Notes: generated by a model from the letters alone, not told the origin. DNA of 64,000 nt from Trichinella spiralis (GCA_000181795.3 CM012955.1:11013073-11077072); one strand, 5' to 3'; shown: positions 35,209 through 49,321, counted from the stretch's first letter. A program made the numbers and translations.

Positions 35209-38200
35209 GTAATGCAGAAGTTGAGTGGAGGGACAATTTGGAAATTTCCACTGTTCAAAGTTTATATGCGCTTAAACCGACCGGCTCTAAGCAATCTAAA
35301 AGCAAAACTGTTCAACATAGTGCAAGCGCTGTTTGTCAAGTAAACATCTGACTACAAATTGTGATGACGTTGTTGTTGTCCTGGCTGTGACTGGCAGTCA
35401 AACTATGCCGACAGTCAAGATAAAAATGCAAACATCAAAAGTTGAACAAAGAATGCTTAAGAGCAGTGATTTAAGAAGCCAGTGAAAATGGGAACCTTTT
35501 CGTCGTACTCGGAATCTTCTGCAAATAAACAAACTTTCACTCTTCCACATGAATGCTTTTCTTTTGCCTGCGTTCATGTATAATTTACTATTTTTCTTAT
35601 GCACAATTTCTCATAATATATATTCATGATCAACTGCCGATGAAGAATACTTATCAAATGATCAACGTATTAATTATAATCGATATCATTGGAACATCAA
35701 ACGAATTGAATTTTCAAATTTTCAATTTAAAAAATGCAAAAAAAACATGATAAACTACCAGTAATATAATCGTTGATAACTCAATGACATTGTAAAATAT
35801 GTAAAACGAAGCATTTACTAAATTGTCGTTCTGATTTTATTTTGTCATATGACATATTGCTTTCATAATACAACAAATAACATGAACCAGAGCTTGTATG
35901 AGACAATAGTTAACGCTGTGTTATTTTCTGCTATAAATTAAATTTTTTATTTATAAAATTAAAAATTCTGAGAAGTTTACATAGACTTTTGAAATTTAAA
36001 ATTTCATTTGTATGGAAACGTGAATTTCAGAAACTGTATACAGTAATAATTGCAATTATAAACGTACACGTGCAATTAGTTGTATGTCTGTATCGTCATT
36101 GGTTGTGAATTTCTAAGGTGATTTGAAAAAATATTTTTAAAATACAACTCATTTTAAACTGATTTGAACATTCTCCAGTCCAAAGTTTGAGTAAAATTGA
36201 AGTCACTCCTTTCGGTTAACAAACATTCCAAGCAAACAAATTGTAAATCTGTCATATTTGTAAAAGAAATGACCTCGTTAAAAATTTACGCTACAAATTT
36301 TAGAATGCCTCTCATTTGCTGGTGAACGGTATAATAATTGTGATGATGCAGCACAGAGAAGCCGGTTGCTTTGTGTTTTGCTTGAAGAAAGTGACACACG
36401 ATTTATCGAAAGCGGCATTAGTAACGACCAGTTTTGATTACCACCCGTATATGGCACTGTCCTGAATCAAGCCATTGCGCTATAAGCAATTACATGAATG
36501 GAATGGAAAATTGAATTTTATTTTATGACGATTTCCTGTCAAGTAAGTTGATTTTGTTTTGCATCATATTCTTGAAATGCAATATTTATTGTATAATGGA
36601 TAATATTTATGACAACATGAAAATCTAATTTGCATCAAAGTATTGACAGAAAAGCACCAATAAAGCATGGAAAACTGAAAAACGTTAACTCTTTCAGAAT
36701 AAATTATTAAAATCAATTCAAAATAGTACTTTTTTGCTTAAAATGACTTGATTGAAGGGTATTAATCACTTGAATGGTAATGCACGTTGCGCATCAAGCT
36801 GTGCACATGTCAACTGAATAAATTCCAAATAAATAAAATTCAGCTAATAATATAAGATTTTTTTAATCTTAGCAAGCAAAATTTGTAGAAAAAATTTCAA
36901 AATCAGATCAAACAAACAATAATCAAAAATTTACAAAGTTCGACAAAAAGTAAAATAAGTTATTAAAAAAAAATCTTTCTCACTATTTTAGACGAAATTC
37001 CAATCCAGATTCACCGATTTGCTTTGTTTTCAAGTTGCAAGAATGCAAGTTTTACTACAAGCACTCCAGTGAACGATAAATAATCAGAATTGCTTTAACC
37101 GGCAAATATCTCCATGGCAACAACACTGGAAACTGAAGCAGCTGTCAACAACAAATTACAGCTCATACAACTGTAAAAGAAGTGCTCAAGAAGTAAAGCA
37201 AAAATGTCTATCTTCAATTAATAATTATAAAATAAGATTGCCTGACTTTTGATTACAATTGAAGAAAATAACATTAAAATTTTTTTCACTTTTTACGACG
37301 CATTTCCGTATTTGTAGTTTTATTTTTATAGCATTGTTAAATTTGAAAACGTCACTAAATTTTAAGTATTACATACAATTAAAAAATACAGTTTCACTAA
37401 ATTACCAACAGCGTTAAAACGATTACCCCTCTTAATGATGTACTTGCATCAGTGAATTAATTAAATGTTCCATTTCCAATTTTACTTTTCAACTGAACTA
37501 ATAATTTCGCTTCAAGAAATTAAACTATGGTAAAAAATAAAATGAATTTATATTAGAAATGCAAAGTATCTCGATACGAATTCAAATTCTGTTGAAATTG
37601 CAAAAAGGTACTCAAAAAGTTGGCATTAATCTTCTCGCATTGTGCATGACATTGATAAGAATGAAATATTGATTTGAAAATTTGTCATTATAAGCAATTA
37701 ATTTTATCGGTGATGGAAGAAACAAAAAAAATTTTAGCAGTCACACTTAATCATGTATAAAAAGGCTAAAAATTTGGAATACTCTTTCGAGACAAACAAC
37801 AACATAATGAAATTATCTGTAAATCAAAAAAGCCATATTACAATAGCTTTCTAACTATGCATTTCAATTTAAGTTTGCTTTTTCTTGAAAAGCATAATTA
37901 CAAATTACAGCAATGCTAACAGTTTTGTTCGCAAATAAAAACCGAGATAGCAACTGAACAGCAATCATTCCTTCTGATCTATTATCATTATGATTTGTTT
38001 ATTGCAAATTTTAAATAATAGTTGCTATATTTAAGATAACTGATAGCAACATTTTTTGAATTTACTGCAAGTCATTTCTTGACTACAAAGCAGCCAATAT
38101 TTTGCATTAGCACAGAAGAAATGGTTTTTAAACGTGAAAATCATAACTTACAGTAAGTGTTGACATTTTGGTCTCACACAAACTTGCAAATTCACTGCCT

Positions 38201-39274
38201 TGTTGCTTATTTCAATACTAAAATTAATCCAGTAGAAATTAGTGATCCATTATTAAAAAATACGAATTTTAGTTCTCATGCGCTTCAATTTATGTTAGCC
38301 TTGGAATATGAATTTGCTTTCTGAAACTTCTACTCCACAATATTCACTATAAGAGAAAAGGTCATATTGGGAAAGTGGAAATAAGTTATTTCTTATAAGG
38401 TCATTTGTAACATCAGATGGACCATGATTGATTTATCTATTAAAATGTTGAACTGTTAAAAAACAGACGACATTGCTCTGTTGCTAATTTTTCACACAAA
38501 AGTTTGAAATTGAGAAAGCGCATTACACGAAATGTATTAACAAATTTCTAATTCCGTTTTAACCAAATTTTATTACTGTAATAATGAATATCGAACAGAG
38601 TAACAATTTGCTCTAACCAGTGCAATAATTTGTTAAAGTATGCTGTTTCGAACAAATCACGTGAACTTCTTTCGGTATACCATATATTTAAATAAATATT
38701 GTCCTGTCTTAGATAAAACATTAAGTCTACATTAGATTCTTCATGAGTACATTGAAAAAGCTGTTTTTATTTCATGTTATGAAATTATATCAACGAATAA
38801 GTTACGTTAGTTTTTAAAACAAAAAGCATTTTCGAAAAATTATTAAATTGGATTACTGATGTCGAAAATTGTAAGAATTAAACCCAATAAATATATACCA
38901 ATAGGTTACAAGGTCACAAAAATAAGCGGTAAAGTTAACAAAGGCAACATTTTATCAAGCCACCTCATTCATTGAAGTACATATTACAATAGGATTATAG
39001 CTAAATATCTGGCCCTGAGTAAAATTCTTGTGAAATGCAGCAGTATGCAGGTCAATTAGTCTTTTTGTAATATTCATTTATTATACATAATAAACTGAAG
39101 TCTAATACCTGAATATAAATATATATACAGTAAGAAAATTTATTTTAGTATTCATTTCACCATGAATATGGCATCTGTTTAACAATATTTGTAGAGTGAA
39201 CAACTAAATAAGCCACCAAAGAAGACATGCGTTTAAAGGTGATTTAATTTATTACGGTAACCGCTGAAGTGGAA
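35209..39274. other. Long AT-rich spacer, no gene seen
   Basis: About 4 kb between the divergent ANKRD29 and SET-domain genes. No open frame with protein-like composition, no repeat array and no RNA gene could be recognised. A slightly GC-richer stretch at about 36,300-36,480 has no identifiable content. Confidence 0.5.
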
Positions 39275-40520
39275 ATGAATGAACAGAAGAAAGATGGTCC
39301 GTCAAATGATAAAAAGGAAGACGGGAACAAGAAAGTGAACAATATAAATTCTTTAGTATTTCCTTCGTTTAAATTGATCAGAAGAAATATTTATGTTGAT
39401 TGCAAGTGTGAAAAATCAGCCTAAAGCTTTTGAGAAATTTTATTCTAATATTTTAGAGAACGAATCGATAATGGATTTGACCCATGCAGATGTTTAGAAG
39501 AAACTGGTAGTTGTATAACAGAAAGTTGCTCATGCCGCAGCATTTTCGTAGAATGGTGAAACGTTTATTATAATAATTATCGTCGTAACTGAGCTTTTTT
39601 CTTATTAGTTCTAAACTGTGCAAATGCGGTAAAGCTTGTGAAAACCAGCGCATTCGAAAAGTATGTTATTCGTTTGTTCAGCTTATATGTGTTCCGTTGA
39701 TTTTGTTTCAGGGCTTATGGAAAAAAGTTGAAAAATTTCTAGCTGGATCTAAAGGTATTGGCCTTAAAGCTCGGCAAGATATTCTAAAGTATTTTTCTTT
39801 CTTTCTGTAATAATTTTTTATATGATTTTTTAATGCCAAAAATTACTTTTCAGCGAATTTTAATACCATTGCTTCAAACAATTTTTATTATGCAAAAAAT
39901 TAGTTTCACAAGTTTTTTTTGGACTAATGTTCGTCGTTTTTAAAATTTTGCTCCAACATCTTGATTAAATGAAAATATTTATTTTATAGGGATGAGTTTA
40001 TAGTGGAATTTGTTGGTGAGGTGATCACTTCAAAAGAAAATTGCAGGCGAAATAAGCAACAAATGCGTTGGGCAAATACACATCAGTACCCAATGCAGTT
40101 AACTAGTGGCCTCGTAATTGACGCCACTTCTTTTGGAAATGCTGCCAGATTTATTAATCATAGCTGTGATCCTAATTGCCGAGCAGAAAAAGTATTAATA
40201 ATCAATATTTGTTTTGTTTCTATTACTTTTATTCTCCAGTGGATGGTAGAAGGAAAGCATCGATTGGCGATTGTTGCGAACCGAGACATTTCAAAAGGCG
40301 AAGAGCTCACGCTCGATTATGGTTACGCTGGCAAGCCGTAAGCTTTTTCATATTATTGAAAACAAAATAACAGGAATTTGTTTCTTGGTTATTATTTATT
40401 ATTCTCTCTTTTCTTTTCTATTTAAGCTTTGATGAAATTCCATGCCTTTGTAATTCGTCGAAATGTCGAAAATTTTTGGGCCGTCCACTATCAAAGAACA
40501 GAAAAATTTCCAAAACTTAA
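39275..40520 (+). CDS. Small AWS-SET-postSET lysine methyltransferase
   Basis: Seven exons: 39275-39405, 39457-39555, 39609-39660, 39712-39788, 39990-40191, 40240-40337 and 40427-40520, giving only 250 residues. It should transfer methyl groups from S-adenosylmethionine to lysine, most likely histone H3. A charged N-terminus is followed by a cysteine-rich AWS domain (about 50-95: CRCLEETGSC, CSCRSIFVECSKLCKCGKAC). The SET domain (about 97-220) has GIGLKARQDI, FIVEFVGEVI, the catalytic/cofactor motif ARFINHSCDPN and GEELTLDYGY. A post-SET zinc motif, PCLCNSSKCRKFLG, follows. The AWS-SET-postSET order is that of the ASH1/NSD/SETD2 H3K36 group, and VIDATSFGNAARFINHSCDPNC is closest to ASH1. Those enzymes are usually over 1,000 residues, so this is essentially a stand-alone catalytic unit. 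Confidence 0.9.
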
Positions 40521-41590
40521 TTTGTTTATTGAGAGAGCAGCAGTTTTTTTAACTTTATTTTTGTATTTTTTATTCGACATTCTGCATTTATATTTCATTA
40601 TTTAATTTGCTTATACTGGAAGAGGAAGTATTTGAAGTGAAGCAGGCTGCTATTTTTAAAAAATTGCTTTTGATATAAATAAATAAATTAATATATCAAC
40701 AGGTTTTTGAATCATCTAGGCTGTTTGCTTAATTATTTGAAATACTTCCTTATTTGCATTTGTTTGTCATTTTTCTGTAAATTTTATTGTCTAATACTTT
40801 TTAATTTGCTCATCATTTATCTGTCTTTCAATGCGCTTTACGAGAAATCTGCTCGATTTTTGTCATTAAATTTTACGAAGCAGCTTTTCGTACACTTCAT
40901 TAATTTGATTAAATAGCACATTTATGACAAGGCAGTTGCACAATGAAATATTTACATTGCAATAATAATAAATTTCCGTCAAGGACAGCCGTCGTTAATT
41001 CAAATGGCCGTAAGTCGAGAATTAATTTCATGTATGTATATATATACACACATGCAACAGACTTTGATAAAACTAAATATTATTTTTTTGTGACTGGTAT
41101 ATTTTGAAATTTTATTAATTGTAAATTTATGAATGGTTAGCATATGTTCTTTTCATTTAGCGAAATCTGAGCATTAATTGCATTTGAATTTCAATATTTC
41201 AATTTGATCAATACAAGGTATCCGTTTTACGGAAAGTGCATTATTTTGAAGTTTACACAATTTTTAAATTTGAGCATACTGTTCAACAATTTAATTACTG
41301 ACCTTCGTTTCACTTCAAAAAAAAACTTGCTAAAATATTTTTTATTTACTGAATAATGCCTTTCATAATAATGTTGTTTTAAAAATAATTATTCTTTTAA
41401 TGGTCGCTTTTTGAACATATTTATTGTATTCAGTACGTCAACAGTAGATGAATAGTACTTGATTTTGTACACTGTACAGTATTCCTAAAAAGTTTTGTCA
41501 TGTATCAGTATCTTCGGTATAATGCACCAATGTAAGTTGTGAAGGACGTACAATTTGTAATTTGAAAAAATAGACTTTTGTTCTATAAAT
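40521..41590. other. AT-rich spacer, no gene seen
   Basis: Between two plus-strand genes. Contains AATAAAT signals at about 40,675-40,690 that may end the SET transcript. Nothing else supported. Confidence 0.5.
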
Positions 41591-42619
41591 ATGACTGAAA
41601 TTGACAAAGATTCCGTAGAACTGAGATCCCGTGTAAACAGTAAGCATCTCCGGTCAAATTCTAAAGAACGTCGTGAGAAAAATCATGAATGCAATCAGTT
41701 TGTAGTGTATCACATGTGTGCAGGTGATACAATTCAAAAGATTGCCTTGAAACATAATATATCGGTTAGTTTCAATTTTTGTTGTTTTTAATGTTGGTAT
41801 TATTTTGTCGAAGAGTGAGCTCTAGATTGCTGCTGAGCAGTGTTTTTATTCACGTTCGTTTTAAATAAGCGTACTTTACAATCGTAGTGTCACTTTTTTT
41901 TCGTATTTTATGCCTGTATATTGCTGTAAATTTCGCGGTCAGAATTGAGTACTTACTTTTTAACCAGGCTTTGAAGCATAATTTCCATCAGTGTTTAAGG
42001 CTGTTTTTATCGACACGTATTTCTGGTTCACTTGATTTTTTAACGCAGGCAGATGTGAGAAATTAAGCGAAAACTGTTTATTTAGGTAAATGAGTTGAAA
42101 CGAGTTAACAACTTGTTGTCAGATCAAGATATTTACGCTTTGAAAATGATTCGTATCCCAGTCCACCGGTTTAGTTTTCTAACTGATTCTTATAAAGTTA
42201 GCAGCGACTCAGCTTCTGGTAAAATAGATTCGCCTGTTATTTCAGCAGCCCACGTATCGTCGGTGGATTCGTTTTCAGTGCACGGTGAAAAGCAGAAGTT
42301 GCGGGATAATCATGCTCATGCAAAGAGTGACATCATTGATCTGCTGAGTGAGGTGGATCAGAATGTTCAGCGTGTCAAAGAAAAACACAGTCAGCAGAAT
42401 TCCGAAGAAGCGAATCAGCATTTGAATGAAAATGATATGCACAATTTTCAAACAAATACACGCCAGCTTAGCCAAATCAGTTGGCTGAGACAAAATATTT
42501 GTCATTTTTCGATTTTAATTATACTTTTTTTTATGTTTGTTCTTCTCCCGTTGTCATGGTTGTGTTACAGGTTTTTTAGCTATGCTCACAGTAGTGATGA
42601 TTTATCGAAGAAACGTTGA
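41591..42619 (+). CDS. LYSMD: LysM domain membrane protein, LYSMD3/4 type
   Basis: Two exons, 41591-41764 and 42086-42619, give 235 residues. One LysM module (about 38-84) is split by the intron: FVVYHMCAGDTIQKIALKHN plus VNELKRVNNLLSDQDIYALK, ending RIPV. The C-terminus has one strong membrane segment (about 197-220, FSILIILFFMFVLLPLSWLCY) and a short charged tail. Cytosolic or luminal LysM plus a C-terminal membrane anchor is the LYSMD3/4 plan. Human LYSMD3 is a chitin-binding surface/Golgi protein. The linker (about 85-195) is hydrophilic and rich in Ser, Asp, His and Gln. Intron 1 is 321 bases. I cannot tell LYSMD3 from LYSMD4. Confidence 0.88.
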
Positions 42620-44183
42620 ACACTGTAGGAAAATTGGCTGTTATTATTTGTAACACCACTGATGCTACCAACGCAAGAACTCGTCGTTGGCGTATTTTCA
42701 GTATTAAGTAAAAATAAACATTTACGTGCAATTTTTTATCTGCTTTCTGTTATTTTTATAATGAAATTAAGACGTTTGTTTATCAGTAGAAGTTATTAAT
42801 AAAAGCTTCATAATTATTAATAACGAAACTGAATTGTAATTTTGGGAATACGTCTTACTCTGCTGACTTTACTATGTATACATTGAATATGGAAAAAAGC
42901 ATCCCGAAATTAGAAAATATTTTTAAAATACATGAAATTTTAATTTAATGTTCTTCCCTTTTGAAATTTATTTCATTTCTAATTTACTGAAATGCATTTA
43001 TTTAAATCTTATATAATGTTAATATGAAATGAGTATTAATAACAATTATTCTACACCAATGCATGCTAAAGTAGATTAATGATAAGTTAGTCTAAGATTA
43101 ACCAGAAATTCATATCTTTTATCATTTATTGCATATGTTTAAAAAGTTGTGAAGAATTTTTTCATTTAAACTGTTTTCTGTTTTCCGGTTTTATTATGGC
43201 TTCATTGCAAAACATTTCATGTAGATAGTGCATAATAATGAACATTATGTGATAAAATTTTTAGCATGCAGTCGTCATCAAATACGGTGAGGCAACTGCA
43301 AAAAGAAGAGTTATTTTTGTGGTATTTAATTTTTGTCCAGTTGACTAAAAATGCATAAAATATAACATATTAAATAAATTCGTATTAAATATTGTTTACT
43401 TTATAATGTATGTTTCATGGTTCAAAAAATGAAAGCTCTTTTGTTTCTTTTTTATTTACATTTGTAACGTCCATTATTTTTGCTCTGTTTTATTCCAAAC
43501 AGGCTTCGGTGGAAATATAATAATAAAATATTGTAGCTTTCGGAGGCCGTTTTCCTCGCCACAAACCGTCTTTTATTGTTGTTTATTGTTTATATTGACT
43601 TTGTTGAATCATGTTTAGGTTAGATTGTTTATTTGTAATCGTGTATTTATAAAACAATATAAAATATTGTAGTTTTAAAACTTTTTAACGAAATTCTGAC
43701 AAAATAAATTCAGTGTTATTATTTATTTATTATAAAGTTCAAGTAAATTATTTTCACGTTTATTTTCTATAATGCATATTATTACTTACTTTTTTCTTTA
43801 CTGTCGATTACTGTAATTCATTATTAATGTCATTTTTTGCCCGTGCTCTTATTTTTAACTTGTTGGTTCTGATTTATTAAAATGATATGTGAAAATTTTC
43901 ATTAAATTTTCATTATTACGTGATCATTGTAAAAATATTGCCGGTTTGTTCATTTTATTTATAATTTTTTGGTTGAACTTAAATGTAATGGCATTATTTG
44001 CTATTATTGTGTTTATTTTTCACTGATATTTTAGCTTCTTGTGGAAGCTGTTGTATCGTATTGTATTTCATTCGGTATAATTTTTAACTTTTATAAAAAG
44101 CATTGCATAAATTTTAATCCGATGACATTATCACATCTGTTTGTTTCTAACATTATAATGGTTTTATTAATGTGCTTATAGCG
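42620..44183. other. AT-rich spacer, no gene seen
   Basis: No coding pattern. The last bases before 44,184 read CTTATAGCG, an acceptor-like AG two bases before the next start codon. The following gene may thus have a spliced or trans-spliced leader. Confidence 0.5.
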
Positions 44184-47100
44184 ATGTCCAAGATTCTTAA
44201 AAAGCTGAAGCTTCTTTCAAAGGAGGACCTTGTGTTTAAATCTGGACCAGTAAAAAATCCAACCAAGTATGAAAATTCTTTGAGAGAAGTATACAAAACT
44301 ATCGTCGAACATGTAAGTTTATCTTTTTTGCAGTTATATATATGTATATAATAAATGCACATTTTATAGAGCTCTTGAACAAAAACTGATAATAAATTAA
44401 ACATTTTTTCTGCTTTTTTGCTGTAATTTTGAAAATTTAAAATTTTAGGAACAGGAGATGCTGCGTTTAGCAAAAGCTAAGGAAAAATCCAAAAAAGAAA
44501 GTAAGAATTTTATCCCACGAAGATTTATTTGAAAAATTTCAATGATACATTTGTAGTCGAAATGGAAGAGGAAAAAACTAAAGAGGAATTAAAAGTGAAA
44601 GTTCGAAGTGGTGTACGTTTTTCAATTATTTTTTAAACATCAGATGCCTGTCATTTCTTTATTTTTTCATGTCTTAGGATGTGAAGATTAGTGGTGATAA
44701 GATAAAAGAATGTTTTAAGAAACCTTTAGCAGTTCAGCGACGACTGGAGGTTTGTTTTATTGTTTTCGACAAACATTTCTTATACAGTACTGAATGTAAA
44801 ATAAAGCAGTGTAATATTATGAAAGATGCGCCGATGGCAGTTATTGATTTCTCTGTAATTATAATTGAAACATAAGGGAAGATATTTAATTTCTGAAGCT
44901 GAATAAGTGCATTTTGATGTAATTTTTTGATGTTTGAATGTTTCAATTTATTATAGTTACTGTACAGTTTTGATTTAATTCTCAGGAATTAAAACAGATT
45001 CCATTGCTATGACTGTTTTACTATTGCATTTTTTTCAGTAATGGTAAATATGCAAACTGGTAGGATAAGTGAGATTTACTTGTAAATTTTGAATTCAGCT
45101 AAGTTAGGTTTATTTAAATGATGGTGTTATATAGAGTTACTGAAAGCTACTTGTGATTCCCATTTAGGAGTACATTTCTCCCGAGGAACGATCTGAGAAA
45201 GCGCAAGGTATGTAATGTGATATTCTTTGATTTTGTTATTGTAAATGACTTTGTGCATTTAAATAATTCACATCATGAAGTAATGGTTTAATTTTTATTT
45301 CTGGCATATAGTTGATTTATTTCAAGATTTGTGAATCTGTATTTTGAAAAATTTCCTAAAAATAATGTGTAATTTTTGTAATTTAATTTAAATAAATAAC
45401 ATGTAAATTTTTTTTAGAATTGTCGCCGACAAAGACTGTTAAAACGAATGAAAATGTTGTATTAGTTGAGGGTATTGATTTGTCACTTGGAACTTTGTAC
45501 AAGATGTTGTCGAAAATGGGAACTATCGTGAAAATGTCGAAAACTTTGAATGGCTTGTATATACACATATGGATTCTAATAAATATATTATTGGATAAAT
45601 TATTATTATTTCCTGTTAAATGTTTTTTCAATTGTTATTTAGATCAGTTTATTGTGAATTTGATAATAGAGAAAGCGCAGTCTTGGCACAGGCAAAGGTA
45701 AGTCTAATTTTCCTCTTTTCGAACTTGGTTAATTGTAATTTTCGAAGTTGAACGACAAATTGGTTCGAGGCAAAAGTATTAAGGTCTCTTTTGATACTGG
45801 CTTGTACCGATTCGCTGCTCTTGCACCACCATTTGATCCAGAATATAAGCCTAAAAAGATAAATTGTATTTCTTAATGCGATGTTGAATTATTATCATTG
45901 TTGTTCTTATGAAGAATTATGCTTTTAGTGGAGGAAATGACAGAAAATGCAGGCAATGGTCAATGCGTTATTCAAGTCAAGGGAAGAGACTTGACCAGCG
46001 CTATTCTGAATGCAGCATTTGCTCATCTCGGCCGAATTCGTAATACTTGTATCAGCCGCAATCGAACGTAATTGTTTTTAAATTTGTCTTTTATAATTTT
46101 GGTATAAACAGATTCTTTGAATTTTTATTTTTTGAGGACTGCTATACTGGTTTTTGAAAGAGAAGAAGCTGCTCAGATGGCAGTTGATGTGGTAATTATG
46201 CATTTTATTTTATATTATTTTTTACTGAAAGTATTTCTCATTGTTTAGATGAATGGCGTCATTATTGGAAAAGATTCAGTAACCATTTCAATGTTTCCTG
46301 ATATAAAGGAGAAGGTGGAAACTTTGAAAGATGATTTGACAGGTAAAGCAGTTGATTATTATTGTGAAAAGTGGTAGAATATTATTTAAAGTTATTTTAA
46401 TTTTTTTAAAAACTGTTCGGTCTTATTTTGATTTCTTGTATTCAGAGTCGAAACCTGCTGCTGATGATGCTATTGATGATGCTGTTGATGCTGATTCTAC
46501 TGCTGCTGCTGCTGCTGCTGCTCCTCCTCCTGTTGCTGAGTTGGATTCTGTCGCCTTTGCTGAGCCAAATCCGAAGGCTGCTTTTACAAAACCGAAGGAT
46601 GTTGTTGTGGCTTATGTCCGAGCTTACAAACTGACAATAGAAATGTTATACGAAGGGTTTCGTCATTTTGACGACATTGTCAACCTCTTTTTGACAGATA
46701 TGCGATAGTATGATGGCAATGTAAATGTGGATTATTTAATGAAGTAATGTTTTTAATTGTTTTTAGCGACTGTTTGATTGAATACAAAACTTCAGAACAG
46801 GCTTATATTGCCTTGAACACGGTATTACTGATTAATATTGGAATTGAAGTATTTTGTTAAATTATTTTTATTTCAGATGAATGGCCATTTATTGCAGAAT
46901 TTGGCTTTGCAGATATCACTGCTTCAGGAAAATGCTAGTACAAGTGGAGAACATGGGCAGAGAGATTCGAATTTTCGAATTGCAAGTGGAAAAACGATTT
47001 CCGTACGTACAAAGGTATTTCTTCCAGCCAACATTATTATCCCTGCGTTCAAAGTTTTTGGTGACATTGTTCAGTACACTTTTGAGAGGAACTATTCGTG

Positions 47101-48139
47101 AGTGTTGTAAACAGTTGGAATTATAACTAAATAATTGAAAAATATGTATTTGTTTTTTCAGGGGTGGTTTTGTGGAATTTGTGAATCCCGCATGCGTATC
47201 TCGAGCTTGTAGCGAGGTAGCGATTTAATTTAATTGTGATACCGATTACAGCTGATTATTTTTTGCAGATGAATGGCAAATACTTAGAAGATATGAAGTT
47301 GATCACTTCTGTTTTTGTTTGTTCACCACATAGTAGGGAGAAAGAATTTTACACATGCGCATGCACTCACTCACACACACACACACGCACATTTATATAC
47401 TTTATACTTTATAACTCAGTTTCGATTTTTTTTATTATTTAGCTAATTTCAACTGTTTGGCTGATCCAGCAATGTTGGATGTGGAATTGCCGGTTGCAAT
47501 GCCCTTTAAATGGCTTGTCACTACATTTTCGCCTTTTGGAAAGTTAACATATGTTTCCCTCGAGGAAAATGGAAAGTACTGAATGTATAACTTTTTGCTG
47601 TTTATTTTATTTATTCCTATATGTAGATCTGCTTTAATTGCATACCAATCGATGGAATCTTCGAAGGTAGCATGCATGGAGGTATATTTTTATTTCGTTA
47701 TATATTTTAATATGATTATTTGTTTATTATTAATGCTCTTTTTTTTCAAGTTGAATGGAATTTGCTTTGAAAGTGGAATTTTGCAAATTAACTTCCACAA
47801 TGAGTCTGTGATGCTTGGTTTGAGGAACATGCAGAACACTGATTTTGCTGTTTCAGAACAAGCAGCAGCCCATGTGAATGCAGGTATTGATTTATTTGTG
47901 CAAATTGATTGATTCTCACTAGATATTAAAATAATTTTTAATATATATGTTTAATTATCATATTATTATTGTTATTATAGTTTGAAGATAATTGTTTATT
48001 GAAAATGATTGTGGATAGTAATTACATTGAACAACTTTTCTTTTATTCTTATTAGATGTTTACTTGTTTATGATTCAATATGTGCTTTATCGTTGCAGAC
48101 TTTCTCAAAGAGGACGATGCTGTCGATGCAGAGTTTTAG
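44184..48139 (+). CDS. Five-RRM protein, NELF-E-like
   Basis: Twenty exons: 44184-44312, 44449-44500, 44557-44612, 44678-44749, 45168-45207, 45418-45556, 45644-45698, 45749-45866, 45929-46067, 46137-46191, 46249-46342, 46446-46707, 46767-46821, 46877-47097, 47162-47216, 47269-47332, 47443-47575, 47627-47681, 47751-47883 and 48099-48139, giving 655 residues. The N-terminus (ILKKLKLLSKEDLVFK, then VKVRSGDVKISGDKIKECFK) resembles NELF-E, the RNA-binding subunit of the negative elongation factor that pauses RNA polymerase II. Known NELF-E has one RRM. Here five divergent RRMs start near residues 129, 233, 368, 461 and 549. RRM5, TFSPFGKLTYVSLEENGKSA with QSMESSKVACMELNG, is closest to the NELF-E RRM. 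RNP1 aromatics are partly lost. An Asp/Ala-rich linker precedes RRM3. The name is an inference; any five-RRM splicing factor is the alternative. Confidence 0.75.
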
Positions 48140-49321
48140 CCGTCTGTATGCCCAGAGAAAAAGTTTTGTTTTTATTACTATGGTTTTTTATCCAGATTTA
48201 CGTAGTTTTACAACATAGTCAATGTGAAGTTTTGATATTTCACTTTTTACGTTAGCATTTTATCATACGGTAGATATTTAAGACAGTAGTATTTTCTGAA
48301 GTAATAGTTTTTGTCATTTAATAGTACAGTATGGTTTGCCGCTCGCTTATGTTGCTCAAGAGTTCGCAGTGTGATCTTTTATTGATGCAGTGCTTTGCTG
48401 AGTCAGACGCTGCGTTGTTTGGAAAGTTTCAATGAATGCTGTTTTTATGCAATTTGCATCATATGATTTGTGTAATTTGATTACAAAGAACATCTTCAAA
48501 GTCTGTTTTACAGCAATGTTGACGGAAAATTACATAGAATGCAAGCAAACAGTGAGATGCAAAAAGCCATAACCAAAATTCTTGCTTCCTGCAGTATTAA
48601 GAACAAAAATGATCAAAGCTGAAAACGAATAAACATAAACAATGCTGGTGCGCAACAAGCAAACTGAAATACAAATTTTAATAGATCTCTTCAAAAGAAA
48701 CTATCTTACTGTTTTGCATCATATACATATACGCAGGTGTTAATGCTAATTTTGTTTTTTACACTCCTATTTAGTTTTCGAAGTTTGCGTTAAAGTGAAT
48801 AAAAATGCAAAAAATTTGATTAGTAAGGTATGTTAATATGTGCCAAAGTAAGTAAATCGAAAGTGCACATTGTAAAACAATTTTTCAAATATGAATAAAT
48901 GGTTGTTTCTGAAAGTTAAAACTGCCAATCGATTGATTAATTCTTCGTTTGTTTAAAAATGGGACATATCTGAAAAATGAATAATAATAAGGAATATTTA
49001 TTTATGTAATGTAATTTAGAAATTTGATTTATAAAAACAATAAAAATTTTTTGATGATTGTTTTAGATAAGTTATTAAATATTATCATTCAAAAACGTTG
49101 TTATTCAAAAAAAATAATCAATTAGTAAACAAATTTTATCTCTTTGATATCTCCTAATAAAATATAATACTATATTAGTATAAAATGTGCTTTTATAAAT
49201 TTTTTATATCAATATTCCAGTTAATAAATTCATGCATGCTTATTTACTTGAATAATAACTTGAAAATCATATTACTGTATATTTAGGGTAGTTCAGGTGG
49301 CAATAAACGAATTAGTTTACG
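48140..49321. other. AT-rich spacer, no gene seen
   Basis: Holds the 3' UTR of the five-RRM gene and the TMEM38 upstream region. Several AATAAA strings are present. No coding or repeat signal recognised. Confidence 0.5.
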
